From Bacteroidetes bacterium 4572_112 (GTDB lineage: Bacteria; Bacteroidota; Bacteroidia; Bacteroidales; UBA1556): a DNA stretch of 28,221 nucleotides. The translations under genes were made by a program, and so were the position numbers. The notes under the pieces were generated by a model, which was given only the letters and a program-made list of their open reading frames with translations, was not told the DNA's origin and ran no database searches. Shown piece by piece: positions 15,840 to 24,051 of this stretch (positions within the stretch are counted from its first letter, which is position 1; every line of letters begins with the position of its first letter). The DNA lies in the NCBI GenBank assembly GCA_002254285.1, contig NIUZ01000050.1, forward strand, positions 1-28,221, read 5' to 3'.

Positions 15840-16209
15840 TTAGTTCTTTATATGCTTCTACGTCAAGTAAATTATCAAGTTGTGAAGGGTCACTCATCTT
15901 AACTTTAATAATCCAACCTTCACCATAAGGATCTTTATTAACTGATTCTGGAGCGTCTTCTAAACTTTCGTTAAATTCAACAACTGTTCCTGATACTGGC
16001 ATAAACATTTCTGATACAGTTTTTACTGCTTCAATGCTACCAAATGGCTCACCTTCTCCAAGCTCTTCGTCAATAACATCTGATTCAATATAAACAATGT
16101 CTCCTAATTCGCCTGTTGCAAAACTTGTGATTCCCACAGTTACAATGTCGCCGTCAACTCTTACCCACTCGTGGTCTTTAGTGTACTTTAAATCTTCTGG
16201 AATATTCAT
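15832..16209 (-). CDS. gcvH: Glycine cleavage system H protein
   Basis: Lipoyl carrier of the glycine cleavage complex; its lipoyl arm shuttles the aminomethyl group between the P, T and L proteins. The 125-residue length is normal. It begins with PEDLKYTKDHEWVRVDG, typical of H proteins, and has ITSFATGELGDIVYIE. The lipoylated lysine is K63 in SIEAVKTVSEMFMPVSG, and the protein ends with the usual NKDPYGEGWIIKVK region. gcvP and gcvT are not in this window. It heads a probable operon with vanZ and tonB; a -7-like TAACTTTG (minus strand of 16245-16252) lies 36 bases upstream. Confidence 0.97.
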   Translation of the reverse strand: MNIPEDLKYTKDHEWVRVDGDIVTVGITSFATGELGDIVYIESDVIDEELGEGEPFGSIEAVKTVSEMFMPVSGTVVEFNESLEDAPESVNKDPYGEGWIIKVKMSDPSQLDNLLDVEAYKELIG

Positions 16210-16244
16210 ATCTATATATATTATTTGTAATTTTTAAATTTTGA

Positions 16245-16252
16245 CAAAGTTA
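16245..16252 (-). promoter_or_regulatory. -7 element of the gcvH unit
   Basis: TAACTTTG on the - strand fits TAnnTTTG; the expected -33 site has CTG instead of TTG. Confidence 0.5.
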
Positions 16253-16298
16253 TTAGTTTTATTAATATAAAACAGAATAATTAACAGTAATTTTATAT

Positions 16299-17165
16299 TT
16301 ATTCTGTCTTAATATTATCAATTGCAATCTTGGTTTCATCCATTAGCCATCTAGGGGTAGAAGTAGCTCCGCAAATTCCCACACTATCTGCTTGTTTAAA
16401 CCATGTTTTATCTAGTTCGTCAGTAGAGCTTATAAAATGTGTCCTATTATTTGTTTCCTTACAAATACTGTATAAATATTTGCCATTGGAGCTCTTTTTG
16501 CCACTTACAAAAATTATTACGTCATGAAGTGTCGAAAACTCTTTCATCTGAGGTGCTCTATGCGATACTTGTCGGCAGATGGTATCGTTGATTTTGAAGG
16601 TTGTGTCTTCAGGAATATTCTTCTCAATATTTTTTACTAAAGTATTAAAGCCTTCAATGCTTTTTGTTGTTTGAGAATATAAATCTATGGATTTTGAAAG
16701 GTCAATTTTGCTCAAATCATTTTCATCACTAATAATAATAGCTTCTTCAGCAGTTTGCCCAGCTAATCCCACTACCTCGGCATGCCCATGTTTCCCATAA
16801 ATAACAACCTGTCCACCTTCTTTATTGATATCGAGATGTCCCTTACGGATATTATTTTGCAAACGAAGTACTACAGGACAACTAGCATCCAAAAGATTGA
16901 TGTTATTTGCCAAAGCTGTTTTATAAGTTTGTGGTGGTTCGCCATGAGCCCTTATCAAAACTGTTACGTCTGATAATTCTTGAAATTGTTTGTGGTCAAT
17001 TATCACTAAGCCAAGCTTATTCAGCCTTTTTACTTCCATATTATTGTGAACAATATCGCCCAAGCATAATAGTTTGTCGTGAGTTTTTAAATACTCTTCA
17101 GCAGCCTGAATTGCATTTACAACACCGAAACAAAATCCTGAATTTACATCAATACTAATTTGCAT
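16299..17165 (-). CDS. ispH: 4-hydroxy-3-methylbut-2-enyl diphosphate reductase
   Basis: Last step of the MEP isoprenoid pathway: an iron-sulfur enzyme that turns HMBPP into IPP and DMAPP. 288 residues, normal size. The three cluster cysteines are visible: C12 (NSGFCFGV), C96 (LDASCPVV) and C197 (DTICRQVSHRAP). Substrate-binding motifs include HNN (40-42), RAHGE (72-76), KHGHAEVVG (125-133) and the C-terminal GICGATSTP. The ATG at 17165 puts the first cysteine at residue 12 as usual. The gene diverges from the wzz-type gene; a -7-like TATCTTTG (minus strand of 17188-17195) is 22 bases upstream. Confidence 0.97.
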   Translation of the reverse strand: MQISIDVNSGFCFGVVNAIQAAEEYLKTHDKLLCLGDIVHNNMEVKRLNKLGLVIIDHKQFQELSDVTVLIRAHGEPPQTYKTALANNINLLDASCPVVLRLQNNIRKGHLDINKEGGQVVIYGKHGHAEVVGLAGQTAEEAIIISDENDLSKIDLSKSIDLYSQTTKSIEGFNTLVKNIEKNIPEDTTFKINDTICRQVSHRAPQMKEFSTLHDVIIFVSGKKSSNGKYLYSICKETNNRTHFISSTDELDKTWFKQADSVGICGATSTPRWLMDETKIAIDNIKTE

Positions 17166-17187
17166 AATTTGTATTATATTTAGAGGG

Positions 17188-17195
17188 CAAAGATA
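17188..17195 (-). promoter_or_regulatory. -7 element of ispH
   Basis: TATCTTTG on the - strand fits TAnnTTTG; no TTG at the expected -33 distance. Confidence 0.5.
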
Positions 17196-17254
17196 AATTG
17201 AAATAATATATTATTTTAAAAAAGAAATACATATTAAATAAACAACAAAAAGCA

Positions 17255-17262
17255 TACTTTTG
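17255..17262 (+). promoter_or_regulatory. -7 element of the wzz-type gene
   Basis: TACTTTTG, 24 bases before the ATG at 17287; no clear -33 TTG. It points away from the ispH element, making a compact divergent promoter pair. Confidence 0.5.
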
Positions 17263-17286
17263 CGTTTGGTATTAAATACAATAATT

Positions 17287-18061
17287 ATGTCAGAAAACTC
17301 TACTCAAAACAATTCTTTTAGCGCTATTAGCCTACTTCTTTTTTTATGGGGAAAGCGCAAAATCCTTATATCTGTTGGTGTTATAGCAACAGTAGCAGCA
17401 ATTATTTTTTCGCTTCCATATTTTATTCCCCCGAAGTATGAATCTACGGTGGTGCTTTTTCCATCATCAACAAATTCTATTTCTAAAGCTCTTTTAGGCG
17501 ATAATCAAGTTAATTGCTAATGATATTTCAGAATTGCTAGATTCTGTAAAAATTGGTATGCAAAAGGAACGTGCTATGCGTGGTTTCGAAATTGTAAAGC
17601 GTGAGTATGAATACCTTACTGATGATATTCAAACGAAAGAGGATTCGATGACTCGTCTTCGTGAGAAAGGAATTCATGATTACGAAACACAGGCTGAGAT
17701 GCTTAACCGCCAGCTTGCAATTGAAATTGCAAGAAATCCTAACAGTAATGCCGTGAAAGCATTAAACGAAAAAATGGATACTCTTGCCAAATATGGTGGC
17801 CCATATGTAAGTTTAAGAGATGCATTGGAGCATGACAAAAAAATTCTTTCAGAGGTTAGAGCTAAATATGATAATGCAAAAATTGATGCTCATGAGGAAT
17901 TACCACAAACATTTATTGTGGATAGAGCCTTTCCTGCGGAGAAAAAAACCTACCCTATTAGATGGGTAATTGTTGCAGTTTCATTACTATCAACATTATT
18001 GCTTACTGCATTTGTACTTGTTGTGATAGATGGAATTTCCAAAGAAACAGCAAAAAAATAA
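17287..18061 (+). pseudogene. Wzz-type polysaccharide chain-length regulator, internal deletion with frame loss
   Basis: Inner-membrane Wzz/co-polymerase proteins set the length of O-antigen or capsule chains. The ATG at 17287 (MSENSTQNN) is the likely start, since the upstream TTG overlaps the -7 element. Frame 1 gives a first membrane segment (KILISVGVIATVAAIIFSLPYF) and YESTVVLFPSSTNSISKALLGDN, the family's N-terminal motif, then stops at 17518-17520. From about 17507 another frame reads KLIANDISELLDSVKIGMQK, then a helical, probably coiled-coil region and the second membrane segment (WVIVAVSLLSTLLLTAFVLVV). Related Bacteroidota proteins have about 80 more residues between ALLSDN and NDISELLDS, so a block seems missing, not just one base. 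Real deletion or assembly collapse are both possible. Confidence 0.85.
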
Positions 18062-19505
18062 AGCTCCACTTTTGAACGAGAAAAACAAAATATTACTAAG
18101 TTCAGGAATAAGTATTCTTTATATCCTGATTAATACAATACTGATTGCCAACGAAATGTATTGGTTTTCATTATTGCCTATTATAGTAGTTTTTGCCTTT
18201 ACGTTTTTATACAGACTAGATTTTATATACATATTAGTGGCACTGCTAACCCCTATGTCCATTGATATCACAAATTTTGGGACTAGTGTTGGTCTAGCTA
18301 TGCCCACCGAACCAATATTGGCAGCTCTATTGGTAGTTTTTGTTTTCAAGTTGTTTCACGATAAAAGCTACGATAGAAAAATATTTACACATCCCATTAG
18401 CTACAGTATTTATTTCTACCTAATATGGATGTTTATTACAGTTATTACAAGTGTAGAAATTGCGGTTTCCATAAAGTGGTTCGTGGCCAAATTGTGGTTA
18501 ATTATTCCAATGTACTTTTTCGGAATAGCGGTTTTTAAAGATATAAAAAATATTCCTCGTTTTGTTTGGGCATATACATTAGGATTTATTCCAGTAATAA
18601 TATTTACAATATCAGTGCATGCTGCAAATGGATTTTCGGATCATGCTGCGCATTGGGCAATGTCGCCATTTTTCAACGACCATACTTCATACGGTGCTAT
18701 GCTAGCTATGGTTATTCCTATTATTTTCGGCTTCACTATTTCACCAGAGAAGCGTTCGCAGAATACGAGATTATTTACGTTTATAGCTCTTGCTATACTT
18801 ATCATTGCAATTTATTTTTCCATAAGTAGAGCTGCATGGCTTAGCTTGCTAGGTGCAATGGGTGTTTATTTTATGATTAAATTTCGAATAAAACTGGCCT
18901 GGGTATTAACGGGATTATTTGTTGTATTGGCTGTTGCTTTTAGCTTTAAGGAGCAGATAATAATGAAAATGGAGAAAAATAAGCAGGACTCTAGTGATAA
19001 TTTTGTAGAGCATGTGCAGTCTGTTTCAAATATTGCTACTGATGCTTCAAATCTCGAAAGAATCAATAGGTGGAATTCGGCACTTCGTTTATTTATAGAA
19101 AAACCAATATTTGGATGGGGACCTGGTACATATCAGTTTGTATATGCGCCCTATCAGAGTGTGGCTGACAAAACCGTAATTAGTACCAATGTTGGTAATA
19201 AAGGAACTGCACATAGTGAGTATCTACTTATACTTTCGGAAGAAGGTGTTTTTGGTTTACTTAGTTTTGTAATTATTCTGATTTTGGTGGCCACCACTTC
19301 ACTTAGAGTTTATAAAGAATCAAAAAATAAAATAGCACGAAAATATAATCTCTTATTATTCTTAGGGCTGATTACTTATTATGCTCATGCTTTTCTTAAT
19401 AATTTCCTAGATACCGATAAAGCTGCAGTGCCTTTTTGGGGATTTATAGCAGCTATTGTTGCTATAGACTTATTTCATAAGGATAAAAAGGAGATAGAGG
19501 AGTAA
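18030..19505 (+). CDS. O-antigen ligase / polymerase family protein
   Basis: A 491-residue polytopic inner-membrane protein with roughly ten to twelve hydrophobic helices and a large periplasmic loop (about 310-400). It has the Wzy_C/WaaL pattern: SRAAWLSLLGA in a helix, the loop segment RWNSALRLFIEKPIFGWGPGTYQF, and GTAHSEYLLILSEEGVFGLL, whose histidine is typical of O-antigen ligases. It either joins O-antigen to the lipid A core or polymerises repeat units; sequence alone does not separate the two. The ATG at 18030 overlaps the wzz-type gene by 32 bases; a TTG at 18072, just after that gene's stop, is an alternative start. Overlap and theme support a wzz-ligase operon for surface polysaccharide. 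Confidence 0.9.
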   Translation: MEFPKKQQKNKAPLLNEKNKILLSSGISILYILINTILIANEMYWFSLLPIIVVFAFTFLYRLDFIYILVALLTPMSIDITNFGTSVGLAMPTEPILAALLVVFVFKLFHDKSYDRKIFTHPISYSIYFYLIWMFITVITSVEIAVSIKWFVAKLWLIIPMYFFGIAVFKDIKNIPRFVWAYTLGFIPVIIFTISVHAANGFSDHAAHWAMSPFFNDHTSYGAMLAMVIPIIFGFTISPEKRSQNTRLFTFIALAILIIAIYFSISRAAWLSLLGAMGVYFMIKFRIKLAWVLTGLFVVLAVAFSFKEQIIMKMEKNKQDSSDNFVEHVQSVSNIATDASNLERINRWNSALRLFIEKPIFGWGPGTYQFVYAPYQSVADKTVISTNVGNKGTAHSEYLLILSEEGVFGLLSFVIILILVATTSLRVYKESKNKIARKYNLLLFLGLITYYAHAFLNNFLDTDKAAVPFWGFIAAIVAIDLFHKDKKEIEE

Positions 19506-19674
19506 TTCAACTATTATCTAGATATTTATTATAATTTTCTGATATTTTTGCAGTGTTTTCAAAGTGATATTATCCCATATCTATGTTATAGCTAGCGCAT
19601 CAAGCCTAGGCCTGAGCGAAAACGGGGCTAGTGATGGCGGTGAATTTTTAATTGACATTATTTTTTATTAACAC

Positions 19675-20247
19675 CTAACACTTCTTTATCCAATTCTCAA
19701 TCATCTTCAATCCTCCATCAGTAAGAATGGACTCTGGGTGAAATTGTACACTTCTAACATTATACTCTTTATGTTTAAGTGCCTGTATTTGATTATTGAT
19801 ATCAACAGCAGTTACTTGCAAATCAGTATTATTTAAGCTATTAGAATCTACTATCCATGAGTGATATCGTGCTGTTTGAAAATTATTTTTTATTCCTTCA
19901 AATATAGGGTCTTCAATTTTTGTTTTGTGAGTGAGTAAAGGAATTCCGTGTAATGGTTCTTCAAGGTTTTGTAAGCTAGCACCAAAGCATTCGGCAATGG
20001 CCTGATGACCTAAGCATACACCAAGAATTTTTTTTGTAGGACTGTATTTTTTTAATACTAATGGTGTTATTCCAGCATCTAAAGGTAAGCCAGGACCTGG
20101 AGATATTATTATGGCATCATAATTATCAACTTCGTCAATATCTATTTCGTTATTGCGTTTTACAACCACATTATCACAAAACCGCCTAGCATAATGTTCA
20201 AGGTTGTATGTAAACGAATCAAAATTGTCGATAATTAAAAGGTGCAT
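19675..20247 (-). CDS. Glutamine amidotransferase, anthranilate / aminodeoxychorismate synthase component II
   Basis: Class I glutaminase that supplies ammonia to chorismate for anthranilate (tryptophan) or 4-amino-4-deoxychorismate (folate) synthesis. 190 residues. It begins LLIIDNFDSFTYNLEHY, typical of TrpG/PabA, and has the oxyanion segment SPGPGLPLDAG, the nucleophile C78 in GVCLGHQAIAECFG, and the His/Glu pair H170 and E172 in VQFHPESILT. No trp genes and no component I gene are adjacent, so trpG and pabA cannot be told apart; the isolated location makes the folate (pabA) role or a dual role somewhat likelier. It lies 16 bases after a small lipoprotein gene on the same strand. Confidence 0.92.
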   Translation of the reverse strand: MHLLIIDNFDSFTYNLEHYARRFCDNVVVKRNNEIDIDEVDNYDAIIISPGPGLPLDAGITPLVLKKYSPTKKILGVCLGHQAIAECFGASLQNLEEPLHGIPLLTHKTKIEDPIFEGIKNNFQTARYHSWIVDSNSLNNTDLQVTAVDINNQIQALKHKEYNVRSVQFHPESILTDGGLKMIENWIKKC

Positions 20248-20263
20248 TATTTATAAGTGTTTA

Positions 20264-20503
20264 TTAGTTGCATTCCCAAACAATGCGTTCATCACCACTT
20301 TCAACAGGTGCTTGATTCTCTTTTGCATCTAAGTCTGCACCACAATACTCAATTGCGCTTTGTCGACTAAGTATATCGCCAGTACTAATTTGAATTGTAA
20401 CTACTTCGCAGTCTTTGCAATCGCTCATTGGCTCGCATGATGTTGTTGCTAAGCCTACAAATCCTAAACTTAGTCCAAATCCAATAAATCGTAAAATGTT
20501 CAT
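20264..20503 (-). CDS. Small putative lipoprotein (79 aa)
   Basis: The N-terminus (NILRFIGFGLSLGFVGLATTSC) is a signal peptide with a plausible lipobox ending at C23, so the product is probably a membrane-anchored lipoprotein of about 57 mature residues. The mature part has a CxxC (DCKDCE) and two more cysteines (EYCGAD and the final WEC), suggesting disulfides or metal binding. I do not recognise a family. It sits 16 bases before the pabA/trpG gene and probably shares its transcript; a -7-like TAAATTTG (minus strand of 20566-20573) lies about 60 bases upstream. No functional link to the amidotransferase is evident. Confidence 0.75.
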   Translation of the reverse strand: MNILRFIGFGLSLGFVGLATTSCEPMSDCKDCEVVTIQISTGDILSRQSAIEYCGADLDAKENQAPVESGDERIVWECN

Positions 20504-20627
20504 GGTATTATTTTTTAATTATTATTATAACTTTAGAATACATAAACTAGGCCATAATTAGTTTACAAATTTAAGGGATTTTTATTAGCTTCGTAGCATT
20601 AATATTGATTAAATAAAATTTACAATT

Positions 20628-21110
20628 ATGTCGACATATTATATACAAGGAAGTATGAGCCCTGAGCAAAGTATTAAGTTTTTTGAGTTGTTTTTCTTGT
20701 CAGTGCAGCAGCTAATAGCTCTTGATAATGATTTCCAAATGGAGCTTGAACGACATTTTTATGACGAGGATGAAGATAATGCCGACGATTATTATAATAT
20801 TGCAGAGCTAAAGAGATTACAAAATATGCTTTTGAATTTTTTAGCAAAGCCAAATGAAGAAATAAATCCAAAGGATGATTCAAATATTGCAAAAGCGTAT
20901 AAGGACTTAATAATTACTTATAAAAAAGCATACTCTAATTCATATAATAAGATAATATCAACCATGGAAAATGATGATGTTTCGGAACAAGAGATTGAAG
21001 ACTTTAATGTATTGCTAAGAGAGATAAGCAATGAATTAGATAAAACTTTGGCTCAGTTTTATGATGTTGCTGAGGTATTTGCTGCTGAAAATGATATTGA
21101 GTTGACGTAA
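20628..21110 (+). CDS. Hypothetical acidic helical protein (160 aa)
   Basis: A 160-residue protein starting MSTYYIQGSMSPEQSIKFF and ending AEVFAAENDIELT. It is rich in D, E, N, K and I, has an acidic stretch (EDEDNADDYY near 48-57), and is predicted by eye to be mostly helical, without a signal peptide or membrane segment. I do not recognise a family. It is the only + strand gene between 19.5 kb and the right edge, in a single-gene unit converging on comM, whose end lies 2 bases after its stop. The long frame with even, coding-like composition supports a real gene. Confidence 0.7.
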   Translation: MSTYYIQGSMSPEQSIKFFELFFLSVQQLIALDNDFQMELERHFYDEDEDNADDYYNIAELKRLQNMLLNFLAKPNEEINPKDDSNIAKAYKDLIITYKKAYSNSYNKIISTMENDDVSEQEIEDFNVLLREISNELDKTLAQFYDVAEVFAAENDIELT

Positions 21111-21112
21111 TT

Positions 21113-22586
21113 TTAAGTACCCCAAGCATCCCTATCCAAGCTGCGATATTGTATAGCTTCCGAAAGGTGATCGTTATTAATATCCTCGGCAGCGTCCAGA
21201 TCAGCAATGGTGCGTGCTACTTTAAGTATTCTGTCGTAAGCTCTAGCTGATAGCCCAAGTTTCTCCATAGCAGTTTTAAGAATTTCCATTCCATCGGCAC
21301 TTATCTGACAGTATTTGCGTTTGTCGGGCAGCAATTACTCGCTTGCGGACTTCAGAACTTTTTTCTGATTTGCGCATCTCAGCCATCTCACGGAAAGGTA
21401 CTGGAGTAACTTCCACATGCAAATCAATACGGTCCAACAGTGGTCCCGATATTTTATTTAGGTATTTTTGTACCATTCCCGGAGCGCAAACACATGCTTT
21501 GTCGGGGTGGTTATAAAAGCCACAAGGGCAGGGGTTCATGCTCGATATTAGCATAAAACTTGCTGGATAATCCACAGTAAATTTTGCTCGGGATATAGTA
21601 ATGCTTCTATTTTCTATCGGTTGGCGCATTACTTCCAATACTGTACGCTTAAACTCAGGAAGCTCATCTAAAAAGAGCACTCCATTATGTGCCAACGAAA
21701 TTTCGCCAGGTTGTGGATATGTGCCACCACCAACAAGTGCCACATCCGAAATTGTATGATGTGGCGAGCGAAATGGTCTTATGGAAATCAGTGATTGATT
21801 GGAAGAGGAGGTTAATCCTGCCACCGAATGGATTTTTGTGGTCTCCAAAGCTTCGTGCAAGTTTAGCGGAGGTAGAATTGAAGGCAATCTTTTTGCCAAC
21901 ATTGTTTTTCCAGAGCCTGGAGGTCCAATCATTATTGCATTATGACCACCTGATGCGGCAATTTCCAATGCTCGTTTTATATTCTCTTGTCCTTTTACAT
22001 CTTCAAAATCAAACTCATATTCATCGAGCTGATTTTGGAACTTCTCTCGAGTGTTTACATGAAATTTTTCGGGTTCAATACCTTCGTCAAAAAAAGCTAA
22101 TACTTCCTTTAGATTGTCAACACCATATACATCAAGATTGTTTACTATGGAAGCTTCCATGGCGTTCTGCTTAGGTAAAATAAGGCCTTTAAAACCTTTT
22201 TCGCGAGCTTCGATGGCAATTGGTAGCGAGCCTTTAATTGGCTGTACACCGCCATCGAGGCTAAGTTCACCCATTAGCATATAATCGCCAAAGCGATCAT
22301 TATTAATTTGCTCCGAAGCGCCTAATATACCCAATGCTATTGGCAAATCGTAGGCAGAGCCTTCTTTACGAATATCGGCAGGAGCCATATTGATAACCGT
22401 TTTGCGGCCGGGCATTTTATAGTCGTTATTTGTTAGTGCGGCATGTATTCGCTGCTGACTTTCTTTCACAGCATTATCTGGAAGGCCAACAATATGCATA
22501 GCGATACCTTTGCTGATATCTACTTCTATGGTTATTGTTATGGCATCAATTCCGTGGAGTGCTGCTCCGAAAGTTTTTACTAACAT
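21113..22586 (-). pseudogene. comM: ComM / YifB family Mg chelatase-like AAA ATPase, internal deletion with frame loss
   Basis: ComM is a hexameric AAA+ helicase that helps branch migration when incoming DNA is integrated. The N-terminal part has the family opening MLVKTFGAALHGID, the ChlI-like domain with MHIVGLPDNAVKES and MAPADIRKEGSAYDLPIALG, then Walker A GPPGSGKTMLA, Walker B GVLFLDELPEF and MNPCPCGFYNHP. It reads RKRVIAARQ near 21330 and then loses frame. The rest of the protein, RKYCQISADGMEILKTAMEK then LGLSARAYDRILKVARTIADL, continues in another frame to 21113. Relatives have about 25 residues between these parts, so a short block plus frame is missing. It lies 19 bases after the barrel protein gene and is probably co-transcribed. 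With comEC it indicates competence genes. Confidence 0.93.
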
Positions 22587-22605
22587 TATTACCGAGTTTT
22601 ATTTT

Positions 22606-23967
22606 CTAAAATAAATAATCTAATCCAATATATAGACCTTTGCTACCATCTTGTGGGTTTGCGGCCATTCCGTAATCAACAGCAACAATAAAGTTGTGAT
22701 TAAGAGCGAAGTGTAAGCCAAAGCCATAGCTAATGTGCATACTTTCCTTTGAATAATCTAATTCTTTTAAGTTTTCAACTCTGGTATTGCCATATCCTGC
22801 TGTTACGCCATCGGTATCAAATGCATGCATTTGTACAACCTGTGCTGCGTCCGAGAAAGCACTTAATGTTATTGAGAAATTCTGATTTAATAATACTGTT
22901 TCTAGGAACTTATATCTAAACTCAATATTTCCCAAAACAGCACCATCACCAACAACACGATTTCTTTTTATTCCTCTAAGAGTTTTTGATCCACCAAGTC
23001 CGTCTTTTGTAGAAGTAGAACGGAAATAGAAAGGCATCATATAAAATGGAATTTCACCCGCAATAAGTCCTTGATAATTTAAGCGATAAACAAAAGTCAG
23101 CTTTTTCTTATATAAGTTGAAATACTGACGGTGTGTTAGTGATATCTTAGTGTAAGAATAATCATTACCGATAAAACCCGGTGCTGATAATATTATAGCT
23201 TCTGACCAAATTCCCTTGGTCGTGCTATGTTCATTATCTCTATTGTCAAATACAACTCCAAGCTTAAGCAAATTAGTGCTTCCACCAGCTTTTTGCCCTT
23301 CAGGAATTACTCCCCATTCCACATACTTATCGTAAATAGAAGCAGTATCAGGAAGCATATCTTCCACATCTCTACCTTCATTTAAAGCGTTAATATCTAC
23401 AGATTTTACATCAATACCATAGTGTACAAAGCCTGCTAACCAACGCCAATTATCGCTGAACAAACGACCTTGAAAATCAGCCTTAAGCCTTAATAATTTT
23501 CTATCATGTCGGTAATATAATCTACTTATATAGTCATCATTATCTGAATCTAGATATTGATCTCCAAAGTATGAGTTATAACCATTAAAACCATAAAAAT
23601 CCAAAGCTTTTTCGGTTAAATAGCTAACTTCAATATTCATTCTACCGTTAGGAATAAGAGTTCTATTATCGTATAAAAATACATTTTTTCCACTTCCCTT
23701 TGTAGTACGCGACCACTCCATATATACCTTATGATTATACATAGGATAGTTAGATCCATCACCATAATGATATATAGCACCTATAACACCATATAAGAAA
23801 CCCAAATCTGTATCGTAAGCCAATGCTGGAATAGCAGCAAAGCTAAAACCTTTTTTTGCTTTAGAATGTTCTTCAGTATTTGTAGTATCAGTTTGAGAGA
23901 ATGCTTTTTGACTAAATAATAAAATAGAAAAAGCAAAGCCAATGGCTAGTAGTAATCTTATTTTCAT
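22606..23967 (-). CDS. BamA/TamA-like outer-membrane beta-barrel protein
   Basis: 453 residues with a cleavable signal peptide (KIRLLLAIGFAFSILLFSQKAFSQ). The mature protein alternates polar and hydrophobic residues with frequent Tyr, Phe and Gly, and ends in an aromatic residue after a Tyr/Leu-rich strand (YIGLDYLF), as outer-membrane barrels do. GGSKTLRGIKRNRVVGDGAVLGNIEFRYKF resembles the conserved loop-6 region of Omp85 proteins (surface antigen D15). No POTRA domains are present ahead of the barrel, so it is a short, barrel-only relative, and a role in barrel assembly should not be assumed. A -7 element TAGTTTTG lies about 30 bases upstream with a TTG at a 22-base spacing. comM follows in the same direction. 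Confidence 0.85.
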   Translation of the reverse strand: MKIRLLLAIGFAFSILLFSQKAFSQTDTTNTEEHSKAKKGFSFAAIPALAYDTDLGFLYGVIGAIYHYGDGSNYPMYNHKVYMEWSRTTKGSGKNVFLYDNRTLIPNGRMNIEVSYLTEKALDFYGFNGYNSYFGDQYLDSDNDDYISRLYYRHDRKLLRLKADFQGRLFSDNWRWLAGFVHYGIDVKSVDINALNEGRDVEDMLPDTASIYDKYVEWGVIPEGQKAGGSTNLLKLGVVFDNRDNEHSTTKGIWSEAIILSAPGFIGNDYSYTKISLTHRQYFNLYKKKLTFVYRLNYQGLIAGEIPFYMMPFYFRSTSTKDGLGGSKTLRGIKRNRVVGDGAVLGNIEFRYKFLETVLLNQNFSITLSAFSDAAQVVQMHAFDTDGVTAGYGNTRVENLKELDYSKESMHISYGFGLHFALNHNFIVAVDYGMAANPQDGSKGLYIGLDYLF

Positions 23968-23997
23968 AATTCTGTGATATTAGTAATATGTTCAATA

Positions 23998-24030
23998 CAA
24001 AACTAATGTATTTATGCTAATTGTCGACAA
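23998..24030 (-). promoter_or_regulatory. Probable promoter of the barrel protein-comM unit
   Basis: On the - strand: TTG (24028-24030), a 22-base spacer and TAGTTTTG (23998-24005). The spacer is slightly longer than usual. Confidence 0.5.
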
Positions 24031-24051
24031 ATGATTGATTTTGGGCGTATT

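Noticed and set aside
19590..19640. GC-richer patch with GCCTAGGC and two CTAG-containing segments
   Set aside because: Short palindromes without a coherent longer fold; no T-run or promoter match.
21689..22174. 161-codon + strand frame inside comM
   Set aside because: Antisense to the conserved AAA domain; shadow frame.
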